The notes under the pieces were generated by a model. It saw only the letters and a list, made by a program, of their open reading frames with translations. It had not been told where the DNA came from and ran no database searches. Source: Enterococcus gallinarum NBRC 100675 (lineage in GTDB: Bacteria; Bacillota; Bacilli; Lactobacillales; Enterococcaceae). From it: a stretch of DNA of 64,000 bases. Positions 32,973 to 42,915 of the stretch are shown here, in pieces (within the stretch, counting starts at the first letter, position 1; every line of letters starts with the position of its first letter). Made by a program: the position numbers and the translations under genes. The stretch lies in NCBI RefSeq assembly GCF_001544275.1, contig NZ_BCQE01000008.1:1-64000 (forward strand), written 5' to 3'.

Positions 32973-34028
32973 TTAATAGTTTGTACTTGTATCCGTAGTA
33001 GTCCCTTGATTTTCTGTTGTCGTCTCATCTAATTGACCCAATGCTTTCAGCATATCATTACGGATCTCATTATAGGAGTAATCTTGAATATAAACGACTG
33101 ACTGGCCATCATTTGAAAAACCGTCATACCATTCAAAAGTGTGCGTATTTATTTCAAAACCAGAAAGCATATTTCCCGCTAGAGAAACTAAGTCCTCAAA
33201 CCTAAAATTCGTGTTGACATTATCTGAAACAGAATCAAGAATTTCTTGATATTTCGTAACATTATTAATTTTCAAAGCCTTGTGAATAGCTGCTTCAATC
33301 ACTTCTTGTTGTCTGTTTCCACGATCAATATCCGAATCCATTTTTCTAATTCTGGCAAAAATCAAGGCTTGCTCACCATTAAGCTGTTGTTTACCTTTTG
33401 GAATTAAGGTTTCTCCAGAGTTGTCTGAAGCGTAGTCAGTATTAATATCATAGGGAACATTGACGGTAATTCCTCCAATCGCATCAATGATCTTTTTGAA
33501 ACTGATAAAATTGATGTTGACGTAATAATCAATTGGCAGATTCAAATAGTTTTGGACAGTCTCAATTGTCGCATCTTCTTCCCCAACAGTATAGGCACTA
33601 TTTATTTTTGCTGCGTCTACAATATTTCCTTTACCATCATAAATACTTGTCCATATATCTCTGGGAATACTAATCATATCAATCTTCTTATTTTCACCAT
33701 CGTACACCATATAAATTAAACTATCTGTACGTGCCGAATCTAAATGATCCACTTCTTCTCTTTCTTCATCGTTGTCGATCCCCATTAACAGGATCCCAAA
33801 TTTAGAATCAACATTTGCTGATTTCAATGAATTGTCTTTTTCTTTATTGGATTTGATCACAGCGGATTCTTTAAACATTTTATCCACAGAATTTTTTGCA
33901 GCATAATACGTATATCCTGCAAATAAAAAGACCCCTGCAATCGCAAAAAGTACGACGCCTCCTATGATTCGGCGCTTATTACGAGCTTTGCGGGCCCGCT
34001 GTTTGCTGAATTTCGACTTTCTATCCAT
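32973..34028 (-). CDS. LytR-CpsA-Psr (LCP) family wall-polymer transferase
   Basis: 351 residues. A short very basic cytoplasmic N-terminus is followed by one membrane helix (about 24-44) and an extracellular LCP domain (about 75-260). Family residues include DSARTDSLIYMVYD, IPRDIW, KINSAYTVG and FARIRKMDSDIDRGNRQQEVI. LCP enzymes move teichoic acids or capsule polymers from undecaprenyl phosphate onto peptidoglycan. The C-terminal Thr/Gln tail is low in complexity. It stands alone with its own terminator. Confidence 0.9.
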   Translation of the reverse strand: MDRKSKFSKQRARKARNKRRIIGGVVLFAIAGVFLFAGYTYYAAKNSVDKMFKESAVIKSNKEKDNSLKSANVDSKFGILLMGIDNDEEREEVDHLDSARTDSLIYMVYDGENKKIDMISIPRDIWTSIYDGKGNIVDAAKINSAYTVGEEDATIETVQNYLNLPIDYYVNINFISFKKIIDAIGGITVNVPYDINTDYASDNSGETLIPKGKQQLNGEQALIFARIRKMDSDIDRGNRQQEVIEAAIHKALKINNVTKYQEILDSVSDNVNTNFRFEDLVSLAGNMLSGFEINTHTFEWYDGFSNDGQSVVYIQDYSYNEIRNDMLKALGQLDETTTENQGTTTDTSTNY

Positions 34029-34442
34029 AGTGCCTCCTTCATGTTTCCTACTTCATTCTCCCCGATTGTACCAGATTTTGTTTTCAGCGCCTATTTTTTT
34101 AAGATATTTTATATTTTTGCTGTGAATTTTTATGCTAATGCAAATTTGTTCGAAAAAAATTTCCTATGATTTTTCCTTGAAAAAATCTAAAAAGATCATA
34201 GCCAAGTAGAGTATCATACGCAGTATTTATCGTATAATTATCAAAAAAAATGAAAATCAATCGGTTATTTCTGAAATAAGAATGAAACTTTCTTTTCTTT
34301 CTTGATTGCTCCCCCTCAGTTTGGAACTATGGTAAGATATGCTAGAAACGAAAGACTTTTTATTCGTAAGTTCACAGTGGAGAATTCCTCTCCTGATGCA
34401 TTTTTTCTTTCATTGACTATTTTATTTTTACAGGAGGTTTTT

Positions 34443-36167
34443 ATGATTGGATTATTACGCTATGCCAAAGACTATCGTAAGCAGATCGTCTTAGGTCCTT
34501 TTTTTAAGTTTTTAGAAGCTGTGTTTGAACTGGTTTTACCACTCCAAATGGCTGCACTCGTCGATCAGGGAATTCGCCAAAACAATTGGTCGAAAGTAGT
34601 TGAAATGACCCTCTGGATGATTGCGATGTCCGTCATTGGGATGATCTGTGCGGTCATCTGTCAATACTATGCAGCCACTGCTTCTCAAGGTTTTGGCACG
34701 GAATTACGCAATACATTAATGAAAAAAATCAATTTGTTGTCACACAATGAATTGAATCTATTTGGAACAGATACGTTGATCACTCGAATGACCAATGATA
34801 TCAACCAAATGCAAGTTGCATTGGCTATGTTGATCCGTTTAGTCGTCAGAGCACCTTTTTTGAGTATTGGTTCAGTGATCATGGCGTTTGTCATCGATTG
34901 GCAAGCGGGCTTGATTTTCTTATGTGTGCTGCCGCTTTTTTGTATCATTTTATTTTGGATCATTAGCAAGACAGTGCCGTTATATAAGAAAGTTCAGATC
35001 CGCTTGGACGAACTAAATGAACTAGTCAGCCAAAATTTGAGCGGTATTCGCGTGATTCGTGCTTTTGCTCGAACAAAAACTGAGACCAAACGTTTTGACC
35101 AAGCCACGGATGATTTGACCAATGTTTATATTCGTGTGACCAATCTTTCTGCATTATTGACCCCGGCCACAACTATGATTATGAACGTAGGAATCATTGC
35201 ACTCTTTTACTTTGGCGGTTTCAAAGTGAATATCGGAAACTTGGAACAAGGGGAAGTACTGGCGTTGGTCAATTATATGAACCAAATGCTGTTGGCACTG
35301 ATCGTTGTATCGAATCTCGTCATCATTTTTACTCGCGCTGCTGCTTCGGCTTCACGAATCAATGAAGTTCTTGATACAGAACCATCGATTGATGATAGTT
35401 TATCTGAGGTTTTTATGGATCAACAAAAACAGGCAGGTGCCCTTCGTTTCGAACATGTGGACTTTCGCTTTTCACCTAACTATGGCTTAGCATTAAAAAA
35501 TATCGATTTTGAGATTGCCCCTGGCACAACTTTGGGCATCACTGGTCCAACTGGCAGTGGGAAATCAACATTGACGCAACTGATCCCGCGTTTTTATGAC
35601 ACAGCTGCTGGTAAAGTGATCGTTGATGGACAGGACGTACGCAAGTGGCCGCTGCAGCAATTAAGACAAAAAATTGCCATGGTTCCTCAAACGGCTGTTC
35701 TGTTCACTGGAACGATTCGTGAAAACTTACAATGGGGAAAAAAAGATGCGACAGACGAGGAATGCTGGCAAGCATTAGAGATCGCCCAAAGTCGCGACTT
35801 CGTCGAAGCACTACCGCAAAAGTTGGATACGCCGATTTTTGAAGGAGGCAAGAACTTTTCTGGTGGGCAAAAACAACGCTTAACGATTGCTCGAGCAATT
35901 ATTGCTAAACCTGATATATTGATTTTGGATGATTCATTAAGTGCGCTAGATTACCAAACAGATCTGGATCTGCGGATGGCTTTAAAAGAAAAAATTCGCG
36001 GAACGATCATCATCATTTCTCAGCGTGTTCGTTCGATTCAAGACGCACAGCAGATCTTAGTATTAGATCAGGGAAATCTGGTCGCCAAAGGCACCCATGA
36101 CGAGTTGATGATCACTTCCAAAGCTTATCAAGAAATTGTGGCATCTCAAGAGGAGGAAGAAGAATGA
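34443..36167 (+). CDS. Heterodimeric ABC exporter, subunit with degenerate ATP site
   Basis: 574 residues from ATG 34443 (AGGAGG upstream; the frame extends upstream without a site). Six membrane helices (1-310) precede a nucleotide-binding domain: Walker A GPTGSGKS (368-375), signature FSGGQ (472-476), Walker B ILILDDS with Asp497 where the catalytic Glu is expected, and SQR in place of the switch His (Gln527). This is the non-catalytic half of a heterodimeric multidrug-type exporter such as LmrCD, EfrAB or EfrCD. It overlaps the next gene by ATGA. Substrate unknown; which pair it matches cannot be settled here. Confidence 0.88.
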   Translation: MIGLLRYAKDYRKQIVLGPFFKFLEAVFELVLPLQMAALVDQGIRQNNWSKVVEMTLWMIAMSVIGMICAVICQYYAATASQGFGTELRNTLMKKINLLSHNELNLFGTDTLITRMTNDINQMQVALAMLIRLVVRAPFLSIGSVIMAFVIDWQAGLIFLCVLPLFCIILFWIISKTVPLYKKVQIRLDELNELVSQNLSGIRVIRAFARTKTETKRFDQATDDLTNVYIRVTNLSALLTPATTMIMNVGIIALFYFGGFKVNIGNLEQGEVLALVNYMNQMLLALIVVSNLVIIFTRAAASASRINEVLDTEPSIDDSLSEVFMDQQKQAGALRFEHVDFRFSPNYGLALKNIDFEIAPGTTLGITGPTGSGKSTLTQLIPRFYDTAAGKVIVDGQDVRKWPLQQLRQKIAMVPQTAVLFTGTIRENLQWGKKDATDEECWQALEIAQSRDFVEALPQKLDTPIFEGGKNFSGGQKQRLTIARAIIAKPDILILDDSLSALDYQTDLDLRMALKEKIRGTIIIISQRVRSIQDAQQILVLDQGNLVAKGTHDELMITSKAYQEIVASQEEEEE

Positions 36168-37918
36168 AAAAGAAATCATTTGATTGGTCTGCCTTCCGCC
36201 GCTACCTCCCCTATCTCGCTGTGTATGCAAAAGAAACTTGGACTGCTGTCGTTTTAGGGATCGTTGCTGGCATCTCAACGGTTTTTATGACTTATGAAAT
36301 AGGTCAGGCTGTCGATAAAATGATTGGTCCCAGCAAGGTTCATTTCGAAGAACTTTATCGCATTCTCGCGTTGTTTGGCGGTGTAGTGATCGTTACTGTT
36401 GTCAGTCAATGGCTGATTCAACGATTAGGGAATCGAGTGGCCTATCTGTCTGTCGCTGATCTGCGCAAAGAAGGTTTTGCTCATTTAAATACACTGCCCT
36501 TGCGTTATTACGATCAAACGTCTCACGGGAATATCGTCAGTCGTTTTACCAATGACATGGATAATATCTCGATTGCGGTTGCTGCTGTCTTCAACCAATT
36601 ATTCTCCGGTATCTCTGTTGTGCTGATTGCCTTGGTAGTCATGGTTAAGATGAGTGTGCCACTGACTCTCGTCGTTCTTGTTTCAACACCGATCATCTTT
36701 TTAGTCAATTGGATCGTGGCACGAACATCACAAGCAGATTTTGCGCGTCAACAAGAGATCGTCGGTGAAATTTCTGGATTCGTTACCGAAATGATCGGCA
36801 ATCAAAAAATTGTCAAAGCATTTGAACGAGAAGCGATCAATCAAGAACAGTTTGAAATGATCAATGACGAATTAAACCTTCGTGGTCGAAAAGCACAGTT
36901 TTCTTCCTCGTTAACCAATCCGCTTTCCCGTTTTGTTGACCATCTCTCCTATCTGTCTGTCGGTTTCGTCGGTGGTTTATTGTACTTTTCAGGCTCGGGT
37001 CTGGTAACAGTTGGGATGATTTCAAGCTTTACGATCTATTCTAGCCAGTTTTCAAAACCATTTATTGAACTGTCAGGCATCACCACTCAGATTCAGACTG
37101 CATTAGCTGGTTTGGCACGAACCTTCCAGTTATTGGATCAAGTACCAGAAAGTGCGGATGACACAGCAACACAAACGATGAAGGAAATCAAAGGCAAAAT
37201 CGACTTTGAAAATGTGGCTTTTGCTTATGATCCAGGACAAAAACTGATCGAAAACTTTTCTTTTACAGCTGAACCAGGTGAAACGGTAGCAATTGTCGGA
37301 AAGACCGGTGCTGGTAAATCGACACTAGTCAATTTGCTAATGCGTTTCTACGATGTTGATCAGGGAACTATCCGAGTAGACGGCGTCGATATTCGTCAAT
37401 TGCAGCGAACAGCGTTACGAAAGAGTTTTGGCATGGTCCTTCAAGACACATGGTTGTTCGATGCTTCTTTAAGAGAGAATCTCCAATATGGCAATGACAC
37501 GGCTACCGATGAAGAAATATACGATGCTTTAAAAAATGCATATATGTATGAATACGTTATGCGGTTACCAGATAAATTGGATACGCCGATTGGGCAACAA
37601 GGCATCAAGATTTCCGATGGGCAGCGACAATTACTGACCATTGCTCGTACTATGATCAGTAATCCCCCGATGCTGATCCTCGATGAAGCCACAAGTTCAG
37701 TCGATACACTGACAGAAAAGAAAATTCAGGATGCCTTTTTGAAAATGATGGAAGGAAAAACCAGTTTCGTCATTGCCCACCGCTTATCAACGATCCGTGC
37801 GGCTGATAAAATTTTGGTTATGGATGCCGGACAAATCGTCGAACAAGGTACTCATGAAGAATTGTTAGCGGAAAAAGGGTATTATTACCGTCTCTACCAT
37901 GCTCAATTTCAACATTAA
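36164..37918 (+). CDS. Heterodimeric ABC exporter, catalytic subunit
   Basis: 584 residues, six membrane helices plus a nucleotide-binding domain. Walker A is GKTGAGKST, Walker B MLILDEATSSVD with the catalytic Glu, and the switch is AHRLST. Its signature is ISDGQ instead of LSGGQ, the usual degeneration in the half that faces the partner's non-catalytic Walker site. The two halves therefore complement each other into one canonical and one degenerate ATP site. The start overlaps the first subunit by 4 nt. A strong terminator follows. Confidence 0.9.
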   Translation: MKKKSFDWSAFRRYLPYLAVYAKETWTAVVLGIVAGISTVFMTYEIGQAVDKMIGPSKVHFEELYRILALFGGVVIVTVVSQWLIQRLGNRVAYLSVADLRKEGFAHLNTLPLRYYDQTSHGNIVSRFTNDMDNISIAVAAVFNQLFSGISVVLIALVVMVKMSVPLTLVVLVSTPIIFLVNWIVARTSQADFARQQEIVGEISGFVTEMIGNQKIVKAFEREAINQEQFEMINDELNLRGRKAQFSSSLTNPLSRFVDHLSYLSVGFVGGLLYFSGSGLVTVGMISSFTIYSSQFSKPFIELSGITTQIQTALAGLARTFQLLDQVPESADDTATQTMKEIKGKIDFENVAFAYDPGQKLIENFSFTAEPGETVAIVGKTGAGKSTLVNLLMRFYDVDQGTIRVDGVDIRQLQRTALRKSFGMVLQDTWLFDASLRENLQYGNDTATDEEIYDALKNAYMYEYVMRLPDKLDTPIGQQGIKISDGQRQLLTIARTMISNPPMLILDEATSSVDTLTEKKIQDAFLKMMEGKTSFVIAHRLSTIRAADKILVMDAGQIVEQGTHEELLAEKGYYYRLYHAQFQH

Positions 37919-37944
37919 CAGTCATATTTTGATAGATTAACGCC

Positions 37945-37987
37945 AAAAGAAGTGGTTCTCTAAAAGAACCACTTCTTTTTTTAAAAT
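37945..37987 (+). terminator. Terminator of the ABC exporter operon
   Basis: A 15-bp perfect stem (37945-37959 with 37965-37979; AAAAGAAGTGGTTCT arm) with loop CTAAA, followed by Ts on the plus strand. The A-run allows it to work also for the converging GNAT gene. Confidence 0.9.
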
Positions 37988-37996
37988 TGAGAATTG

Positions 37997-38269
37997 TTAT
38001 TTACTCCAAACATCGCTATATTCCGGTTTACGTTCAAACTCTTTTTTTGCAAATGGACAGAGTGGAATGATTGTTTTCTTTTCCGCGCGCGCTTTTTCTA
38101 CCCCTTTTGCCACTAACTTTTCCGCCAGTCCTTGACCACGATAGGCTGGATCGACAAATGTATGATCAATGATCATTCGTTTTGTTCCTGCATTCGACCA
38201 AGTCATTTCGCCGATCTCTTTCTCGCCGTCTAATAAGGCAAAACGATTTTTTTCTTCTTTAATTTCCAT
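37997..38269 (-). CDS. Small GNAT-fold N-acetyltransferase (YjdJ type)
   Basis: 90 residues from ATG 38269 (AAGGGGAG 8 nt upstream), the short form of the GNAT fold. The acetyl-CoA loop is TFVDPAYRGQGLAEKLV, and PLCPFAKKEFERKPEYSDVW is the conserved C-terminal segment of the YjdJ/YidJ group. The start overlaps the stop of the ferredoxin-like gene (TAATG). E. coli yjdI and yjdJ are paired in the same way; function is unknown. Confidence 0.85.
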   Translation of the reverse strand: MEIKEEKNRFALLDGEKEIGEMTWSNAGTKRMIIDHTFVDPAYRGQGLAEKLVAKGVEKARAEKKTIIPLCPFAKKEFERKPEYSDVWSK

Positions 38270-38532
38270 TAGTTTTCTCCCCTTTGAATAAATTTTAATG
38301 CGCCGCTTGGACAAGATTGGATCACTTGAGCAACTTGTTCTTTTTGACCATTATCGGGAATGACCCACGGTCGACGTCCTACCTCAAAAACAGTTGGATT
38401 ACCTCTAACACACTTCCCACTGTGAATACAAATGTCTTTGTGATAATAAACATCAAATGCTGAGCCATGATATTTGCGATACCCATCAGCAAGCAACTGT
38501 TCCTCTGGGTGTTCTTTTAAGTGCTCTGTCAT
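38269..38532 (-). CDS. Divergent 4Fe-4S mono-cluster protein (YjdI type)
   Basis: 87 residues; GGAGGG lies before ATG 38532. Three cysteines are arranged as DIC-x5-C (35, 41) and SCPSGAL (74), matching the divergent mono-cluster ferredoxin family (PF06902) rather than classical CxxCxxC ferredoxins. Conserved GNPTVFEVGRRPWV is present. It is co-translated with the acetyltransferase downstream. The role of the pair is unknown. Confidence 0.82.
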   Translation of the reverse strand: MTEHLKEHPEEQLLADGYRKYHGSAFDVYYHKDICIHSGKCVRGNPTVFEVGRRPWVIPDNGQKEQVAQVIQSCPSGALKFIQRGEN

Positions 38533-38852
38533 TGTTTTCCCTCCGTCACTGCTTGACTTTTATTGACCGCCTTCATCATAAGCTAAATCAACAAAAAAAT
38601 AAAACAATCGCCATTTATACGTAAAAGATTTAGCAGAAAAAATCAACTCTATTAGAAAAAACTGCAACATAAGCACTTCAACAAACAAACGATCCGAAGA
38701 CACATCGAATCCTCTCTACAATCCGATCCTCGTCCCTAGTCACAGAGAGAAGAATTCTTTCTTAAGTCCAGTTTGGATCGTTTCGTCTGTTTTTGCTTCT
38801 GTTACAGCTCTATTCGCTTGATTTCATTTGATAGTGATTACTGAAAAGAACC
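38533..38852. other. 320-bp intergenic with a wide inverted repeat
   Basis: AAACGATCC (38687-38695) and GGATCGTTT (38775-38783) are complementary and enclose about 80 nt that contain CTCTCT/AGAGAG pairing and an EcoRI-like palindrome. It may be a weak terminator for the alpha-galactosidase operon, but there is no clear T-run. No ORF is supported. Confidence 0.4.
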
Positions 38853-41042
38853 TTAGTCATTATTGATCGCTGTTAGATGAACCATTTGTGTTGCATAGTC
38901 GCCGGATAAAGCAGGATCAATATAGAAACCGATCTGCATCAATTCATCGCCGCCGATTTTATTTTTCCCCATTTGATACAATGTATCTGCTGCTAATCCC
39001 GCCAATTTGAGAGTGATTAGCGGTGCAGATGCTTCGGCTAATACACGGAAATAGAAAACAATCGCTTCTTGTTTATCTTCAGAAACGTACATCCACGCAG
39101 TATCATTTCCTACAAAAGGACTCAGCAAGCGAATAAACGTGCCATATTGGAAGAGTTGTCGATGTTTTTTATAAAAGGCAACTTGCTCTTTGATGGCTGC
39201 TTTTTCTTCATCGGTCATTGTCGTCAAATCCAGCTCATAGCCCAAGACACCAGACATTGCAACGTTTCCACGGATCGCTAAGTCAGTGATCCGCTGTGTC
39301 TGATGGTTAGGCACTGCTGAAACATGCGAACCCATGCTAGAAGCCGGATATGACAGGCTGGTTCCATACTGGATTTTCAAACGGGCCACCGCATCGGTAT
39401 TATCACTCGTCCATATCTGCGGCATGTAATACAAGAAACCTGCATCAAAACGACCGCCCCCGCCAGAGCATCCTTCAAACAAAATAGTAGGATGAGCAGC
39501 TGTCAATCGTTCTAAAAAGTCATACAGACCTAAAATATAGCGATGGAACACCTCCCCTTGCTGGGTAGGATCTAACAACAATGAATAGACATCCGTCATA
39601 TTGCGATTCATGTCCCACTTAATATAATCAATGGGTACTTCGTTAAATAGAAGGGCTAACTGATCAAAAATATGTTTCCGAACATCTTCTCTAGAAAAGT
39701 CCAATACAAACTGACTGCGACTTAATGCTGGAGAACGTCCAGGTACTTTTAAGGCCCACTCGGGGTGCTGACGATACAACTCGCTCGCTTCTGAGATCAT
39801 TTCCGGCTCTAACCAGAGACCGAATTTCAAGCCCTTCTGATGGACTTTTTCCGCAAACCCTCGCAGACCAGAAGCTAACTTTCCTTTATTCTCATACCAG
39901 TCACCCAGAGAAGTCAAATCATTTTCTCGTGCACCAAACCAACCGTCATCCAAAACAAACAATTCAATCCCCAATACCTTCGCTTCATCGACGATCTGCT
40001 CCAGTTTTTCTTCATCGAAATCAAAATAAGTGGCTTCCCAGTTATTGATCAACGTCGGACGTTCAGTCAGCTGATACTGTCCACGAATAAGATGACTATT
40101 ATAAAAGCGATGATAGGTTTGTGACATTTGGTTGAGCCCTTGATTACTATAAACTGTAACCACTTCTGGTGATTGGAAGCTTTTCTGAGGCGGTACTGTC
40201 CAGGCAAATCGATAACTGTTGATGCCCATGATGAGCCGCGTTTGATCATAAGGGTCTTTTTCGATAATCGTTTCGTGATTGCCGCTATACAGTAAACTAA
40301 CGCCATAGCATTCTCCCGAGAATTCTGTTGTAGCGGGATCTGCCAGAATAACGAAAGGATTCTGTTGATGGCTGCTGGAACCTCGCTTGCTGTCCAATTT
40401 CTTGATACCTGTCTGAACTGGTTCTCGACTGATTTGCCGTTCTTTCGCCCATGCGCCATTCAATTGAATCAAATCAAGCGGTCGGTTGGGAAAATCCAGT
40501 GATTGACTGGCTAGTTGATGGATAACGATTGGTTCAAGACCGTCATTTTTTAAGGCACTTGAACGAATGATTGCTGAGGTATCAGTAAAAATACTATAGT
40601 TCAAAACTAATTCAAGCGCGGCAACTTCATCTCGCAATATGATTTGCAACGTTTCGATTTCTTGCGGAGCACCGTGAGTTTGAGGCAAACCCGCAAGTGC
40701 TGGTTTGCCTTGACTGATTTCATGGCTTTGATAGATAAAATGCGCAACATGACTGCCATTTGGCAGTTGGATATCATATGCCGCTTCACGAAAATCACCG
40801 AACCCATTCCCAGGAAATTCCATCATCAGCGTATCCAGCGAGAATAAGCGATCATTGCTGCCTGCTGGATTTGGCGAAAAAGAACGATCTAATCGTGGGT
40901 AACGATAATGGCCAGAATAATGGGTAATTTTCTTTCCAAAGTAGATATGCGCTAAATTTCCACCTTCTTCGATCTGCATCACATAACTGATTTTGTTGTT
41001 GCTTAAATGAAAAATTTGGTTTTTTTTATCAAAATGGATCAT
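38853..41042 (-). CDS. aga: Alpha-galactosidase, GH36
   Basis: 729 residues, the standard length of bacterial GH36 enzymes. There is an N-terminal beta-sandwich (1-330), a catalytic barrel with FVLDDGWFG, nucleophile Asp477 in YIKWDMNR and acid/base Asp547 in WTSDNTD, then a C-terminal beta domain. CSGGGGRFD is the substrate-binding loop of the raffinose/melibiose type. No signal peptide, so it acts inside the cell on imported raffinose, melibiose or stachyose. Last gene of the binding protein-permease operon. The symbol follows streptococcal use. Confidence 0.92.
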   Translation of the reverse strand: MIHFDKKNQIFHLSNNKISYVMQIEEGGNLAHIYFGKKITHYSGHYRYPRLDRSFSPNPAGSNDRLFSLDTLMMEFPGNGFGDFREAAYDIQLPNGSHVAHFIYQSHEISQGKPALAGLPQTHGAPQEIETLQIILRDEVAALELVLNYSIFTDTSAIIRSSALKNDGLEPIVIHQLASQSLDFPNRPLDLIQLNGAWAKERQISREPVQTGIKKLDSKRGSSSHQQNPFVILADPATTEFSGECYGVSLLYSGNHETIIEKDPYDQTRLIMGINSYRFAWTVPPQKSFQSPEVVTVYSNQGLNQMSQTYHRFYNSHLIRGQYQLTERPTLINNWEATYFDFDEEKLEQIVDEAKVLGIELFVLDDGWFGARENDLTSLGDWYENKGKLASGLRGFAEKVHQKGLKFGLWLEPEMISEASELYRQHPEWALKVPGRSPALSRSQFVLDFSREDVRKHIFDQLALLFNEVPIDYIKWDMNRNMTDVYSLLLDPTQQGEVFHRYILGLYDFLERLTAAHPTILFEGCSGGGGRFDAGFLYYMPQIWTSDNTDAVARLKIQYGTSLSYPASSMGSHVSAVPNHQTQRITDLAIRGNVAMSGVLGYELDLTTMTDEEKAAIKEQVAFYKKHRQLFQYGTFIRLLSPFVGNDTAWMYVSEDKQEAIVFYFRVLAEASAPLITLKLAGLAADTLYQMGKNKIGGDELMQIGFYIDPALSGDYATQMVHLTAINND

Positions 41043-41067
41043 TTCATTTCCTCGTTTTCTCTTTTCT

Positions 41068-41889
41068 TTACTTCACAGAACCTAACATGCCTTGTACGAA
41101 TTGTTTTTGTAATACGAAAAAGATAATCGCTGTTGGCAAAGTAGCGATCACGATGCCGCACATCATCATGCCGTAATCCGGTGTATAGGAAGCCCCCATT
41201 GCAGATAAAACCAACGGAACTGTCCGTTTATCCGGTGATTGCAAGGCAACTAATGGCCACAAGTAGTTGTTCCAGCTATTCATAAAGGTTATGATCGCTG
41301 CTGCTGCATAAGTATTTTTGGCAGTAGGCATATAGACTCGCAAGAAAATACTTAACTCATTTAGCCCATCGATGCGGGCTGCTTCTACTAATTCTTTAGG
41401 AAAAGCTTTGATATTTTGGCGGAAAAAGAAAATCAGGAATGCTGTACAAACAGAAGGTAAAATGACCACTGCAAAAGTATTGATTCCGATTGGGGTTCCG
41501 CTAAGCTGACTAAACATGCGGTATAAAGGAATCATCAAAGCCGCAAAAGGAACCATCATCGATAAGAGTAAAATATTGAAAATGCGATCTTTTGTTTTGG
41601 TTCGATAGATCTCGAACCCATAGCCTGCCATGGAAGAAAACAGCAATGCGAAGACGGTCGTAATGACCGCAATCACTGCAGAGTTGCCCAAAGCACGAGT
41701 GAAGTTCAGTTCAGAAGCAAATAAATTTTGGAAATTGATCACCAACTGATCACCGATCATGATTTTTCCCGCCACAATGTCAAAGGTTTGATTGGTCATT
41801 CCCAATACCATCCAGACAAATGGAAAGACGGAAATAAAGGCCAAAAGACCTAGGAAAAGATACTTTAAGCTTAAAGAGAGTGTTTTCAA
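41068..41889 (-). CDS. Sugar ABC transporter permease (MsmG type)
   Basis: 273 residues with six membrane helices. The EAA loop LVEAARIDGLNELSIFLRVYMP binds the ATPase. It is a CUT1-family inner-membrane half-channel. The start overlaps the stop of the preceding permease by 4 nt. The context with alpha-galactosidase suggests alpha-galactosides as substrate. Confidence 0.88.
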   Translation of the reverse strand: MKTLSLSLKYLFLGLLAFISVFPFVWMVLGMTNQTFDIVAGKIMIGDQLVINFQNLFASELNFTRALGNSAVIAVITTVFALLFSSMAGYGFEIYRTKTKDRIFNILLLSMMVPFAALMIPLYRMFSQLSGTPIGINTFAVVILPSVCTAFLIFFFRQNIKAFPKELVEAARIDGLNELSIFLRVYMPTAKNTYAAAAIITFMNSWNNYLWPLVALQSPDKRTVPLVLSAMGASYTPDYGMMMCGIVIATLPTAIIFFVLQKQFVQGMLGSVK

Positions 41890-42761
41890 TTTTCTTTCCC
41901 TCCTAATTTTGTTTGGATAACGGATAAGACCACAATAGCGATCACGATCACAAAGGATACTGCCGCCGCATAGCCAAAGTTCGGGGTGAATTTATAACTT
42001 AAATTGTAAATGTACTGCGAGAGCGTGGTGGTTGCATTGGCAGGTCCCCCACCCGTAATATTTTGTACTTCGTCAAATAACTGCAATGTTCCGATCGTTG
42101 AAGTAATTGTTGTGAATAAAATGATCGGCCGTAAATTAGGAATAGTTATCTTGAAAAGTTGATCCCATTTAGTAGCACCATCAATTTCAGCAGCTTCATA
42201 GATGCTAGGATCAATGTTTTGCATACCAGAAATAAAGAAAATCATATTGTAGCCTGTCCAGCGCCAAGTAATAGCAAAAATAATCAAGACTTTTGCCCAG
42301 AAGGGATCCGTTAGCCATTGAATCGGCACCTCAATCAAATGAATTTGCATTAAAAAATTATTGACTAACCCATTCGCTGAGAATAAACTTTTCATGATCA
42401 ACGAGTAAGAGACCAATGAAGTGATACAAGGTAAAAACAAGGCTGTTCGGAAAAGACCTTTGAATTTTAATTTTTTGTCATTTAATATGTTCGAGACGAT
42501 CAATGCCAAAAACAGCATGATCGGTACTTGGATCAATAAGTATAAAAATGTATTACCAAAAGCTTTCTTGAAGGTTGAGTCACTCAGCATCCGCTGATAG
42601 TTTCCCAAACCGTTGAATGACATCGTTGTCGGCGGTCCCGACTGGAAAGACGTAAAAAGAGCTGAAATCATAGGAACAAATACTAATAGTGTAATCAAGA
42701 TCACAGGCAAAGAAATAAACGCGTTTCCATTCGCAAACCAATTTTTCGATTTATTTTTCAT
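41886..42761 (-). CDS. Sugar ABC transporter permease (MsmF type)
   Basis: 291 residues from ATG 42761 (AGGAGG 6-7 nt upstream). Six membrane helices; the EAA loop is YEAAEIDGATKWDQLFKITIPNL. Partner of the MsmG-type permease. The operon lacks an ATPase gene, so the multi-sugar MsmK-type ATPase must come from elsewhere, as is common in lactic-acid bacteria. Confidence 0.88.
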   Translation of the reverse strand: MKNKSKNWFANGNAFISLPVILITLLVFVPMISALFTSFQSGPPTTMSFNGLGNYQRMLSDSTFKKAFGNTFLYLLIQVPIMLFLALIVSNILNDKKLKFKGLFRTALFLPCITSLVSYSLIMKSLFSANGLVNNFLMQIHLIEVPIQWLTDPFWAKVLIIFAITWRWTGYNMIFFISGMQNIDPSIYEAAEIDGATKWDQLFKITIPNLRPIILFTTITSTIGTLQLFDEVQNITGGGPANATTTLSQYIYNLSYKFTPNFGYAAAVSFVIVIAIVVLSVIQTKLGGKEN

Positions 42762-42806
42762 GGTGATTCCTCCTTCAAACGACACTATGGCACCAATCTA
42801 ATGACT

Positions 42807-42876
42807 ATACGAACGATTGCTGCTCAACAATCTCCTCTAATGGGAAATTAGTGGTACCAGCAGCTATCGTTCGTAT
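42807..42876 (-). promoter_or_regulatory. Intercistronic hairpin after the binding-protein gene
   Basis: ATACGAACGAT/ATCGTTCGTAT (42807-42817 with 42866-42876), with CTAAT/ATTAG inside. There is no T-run, so it more likely protects or processes the upstream mRNA, keeping binding-protein levels above permease levels. Confidence 0.6.
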
Positions 42877-42915
42877 CTGATTTGTTGATTATGAAACCAT
42901 AGCTAAATGATTTGC

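Noticed and set aside
34302-34442. 47-codon N-terminal extension of the first ABC subunit
   Set aside because: The extension has no ribosome site and no homology-like features, whereas ATG 34,443 has AGGAGG and starts at the first membrane domain.
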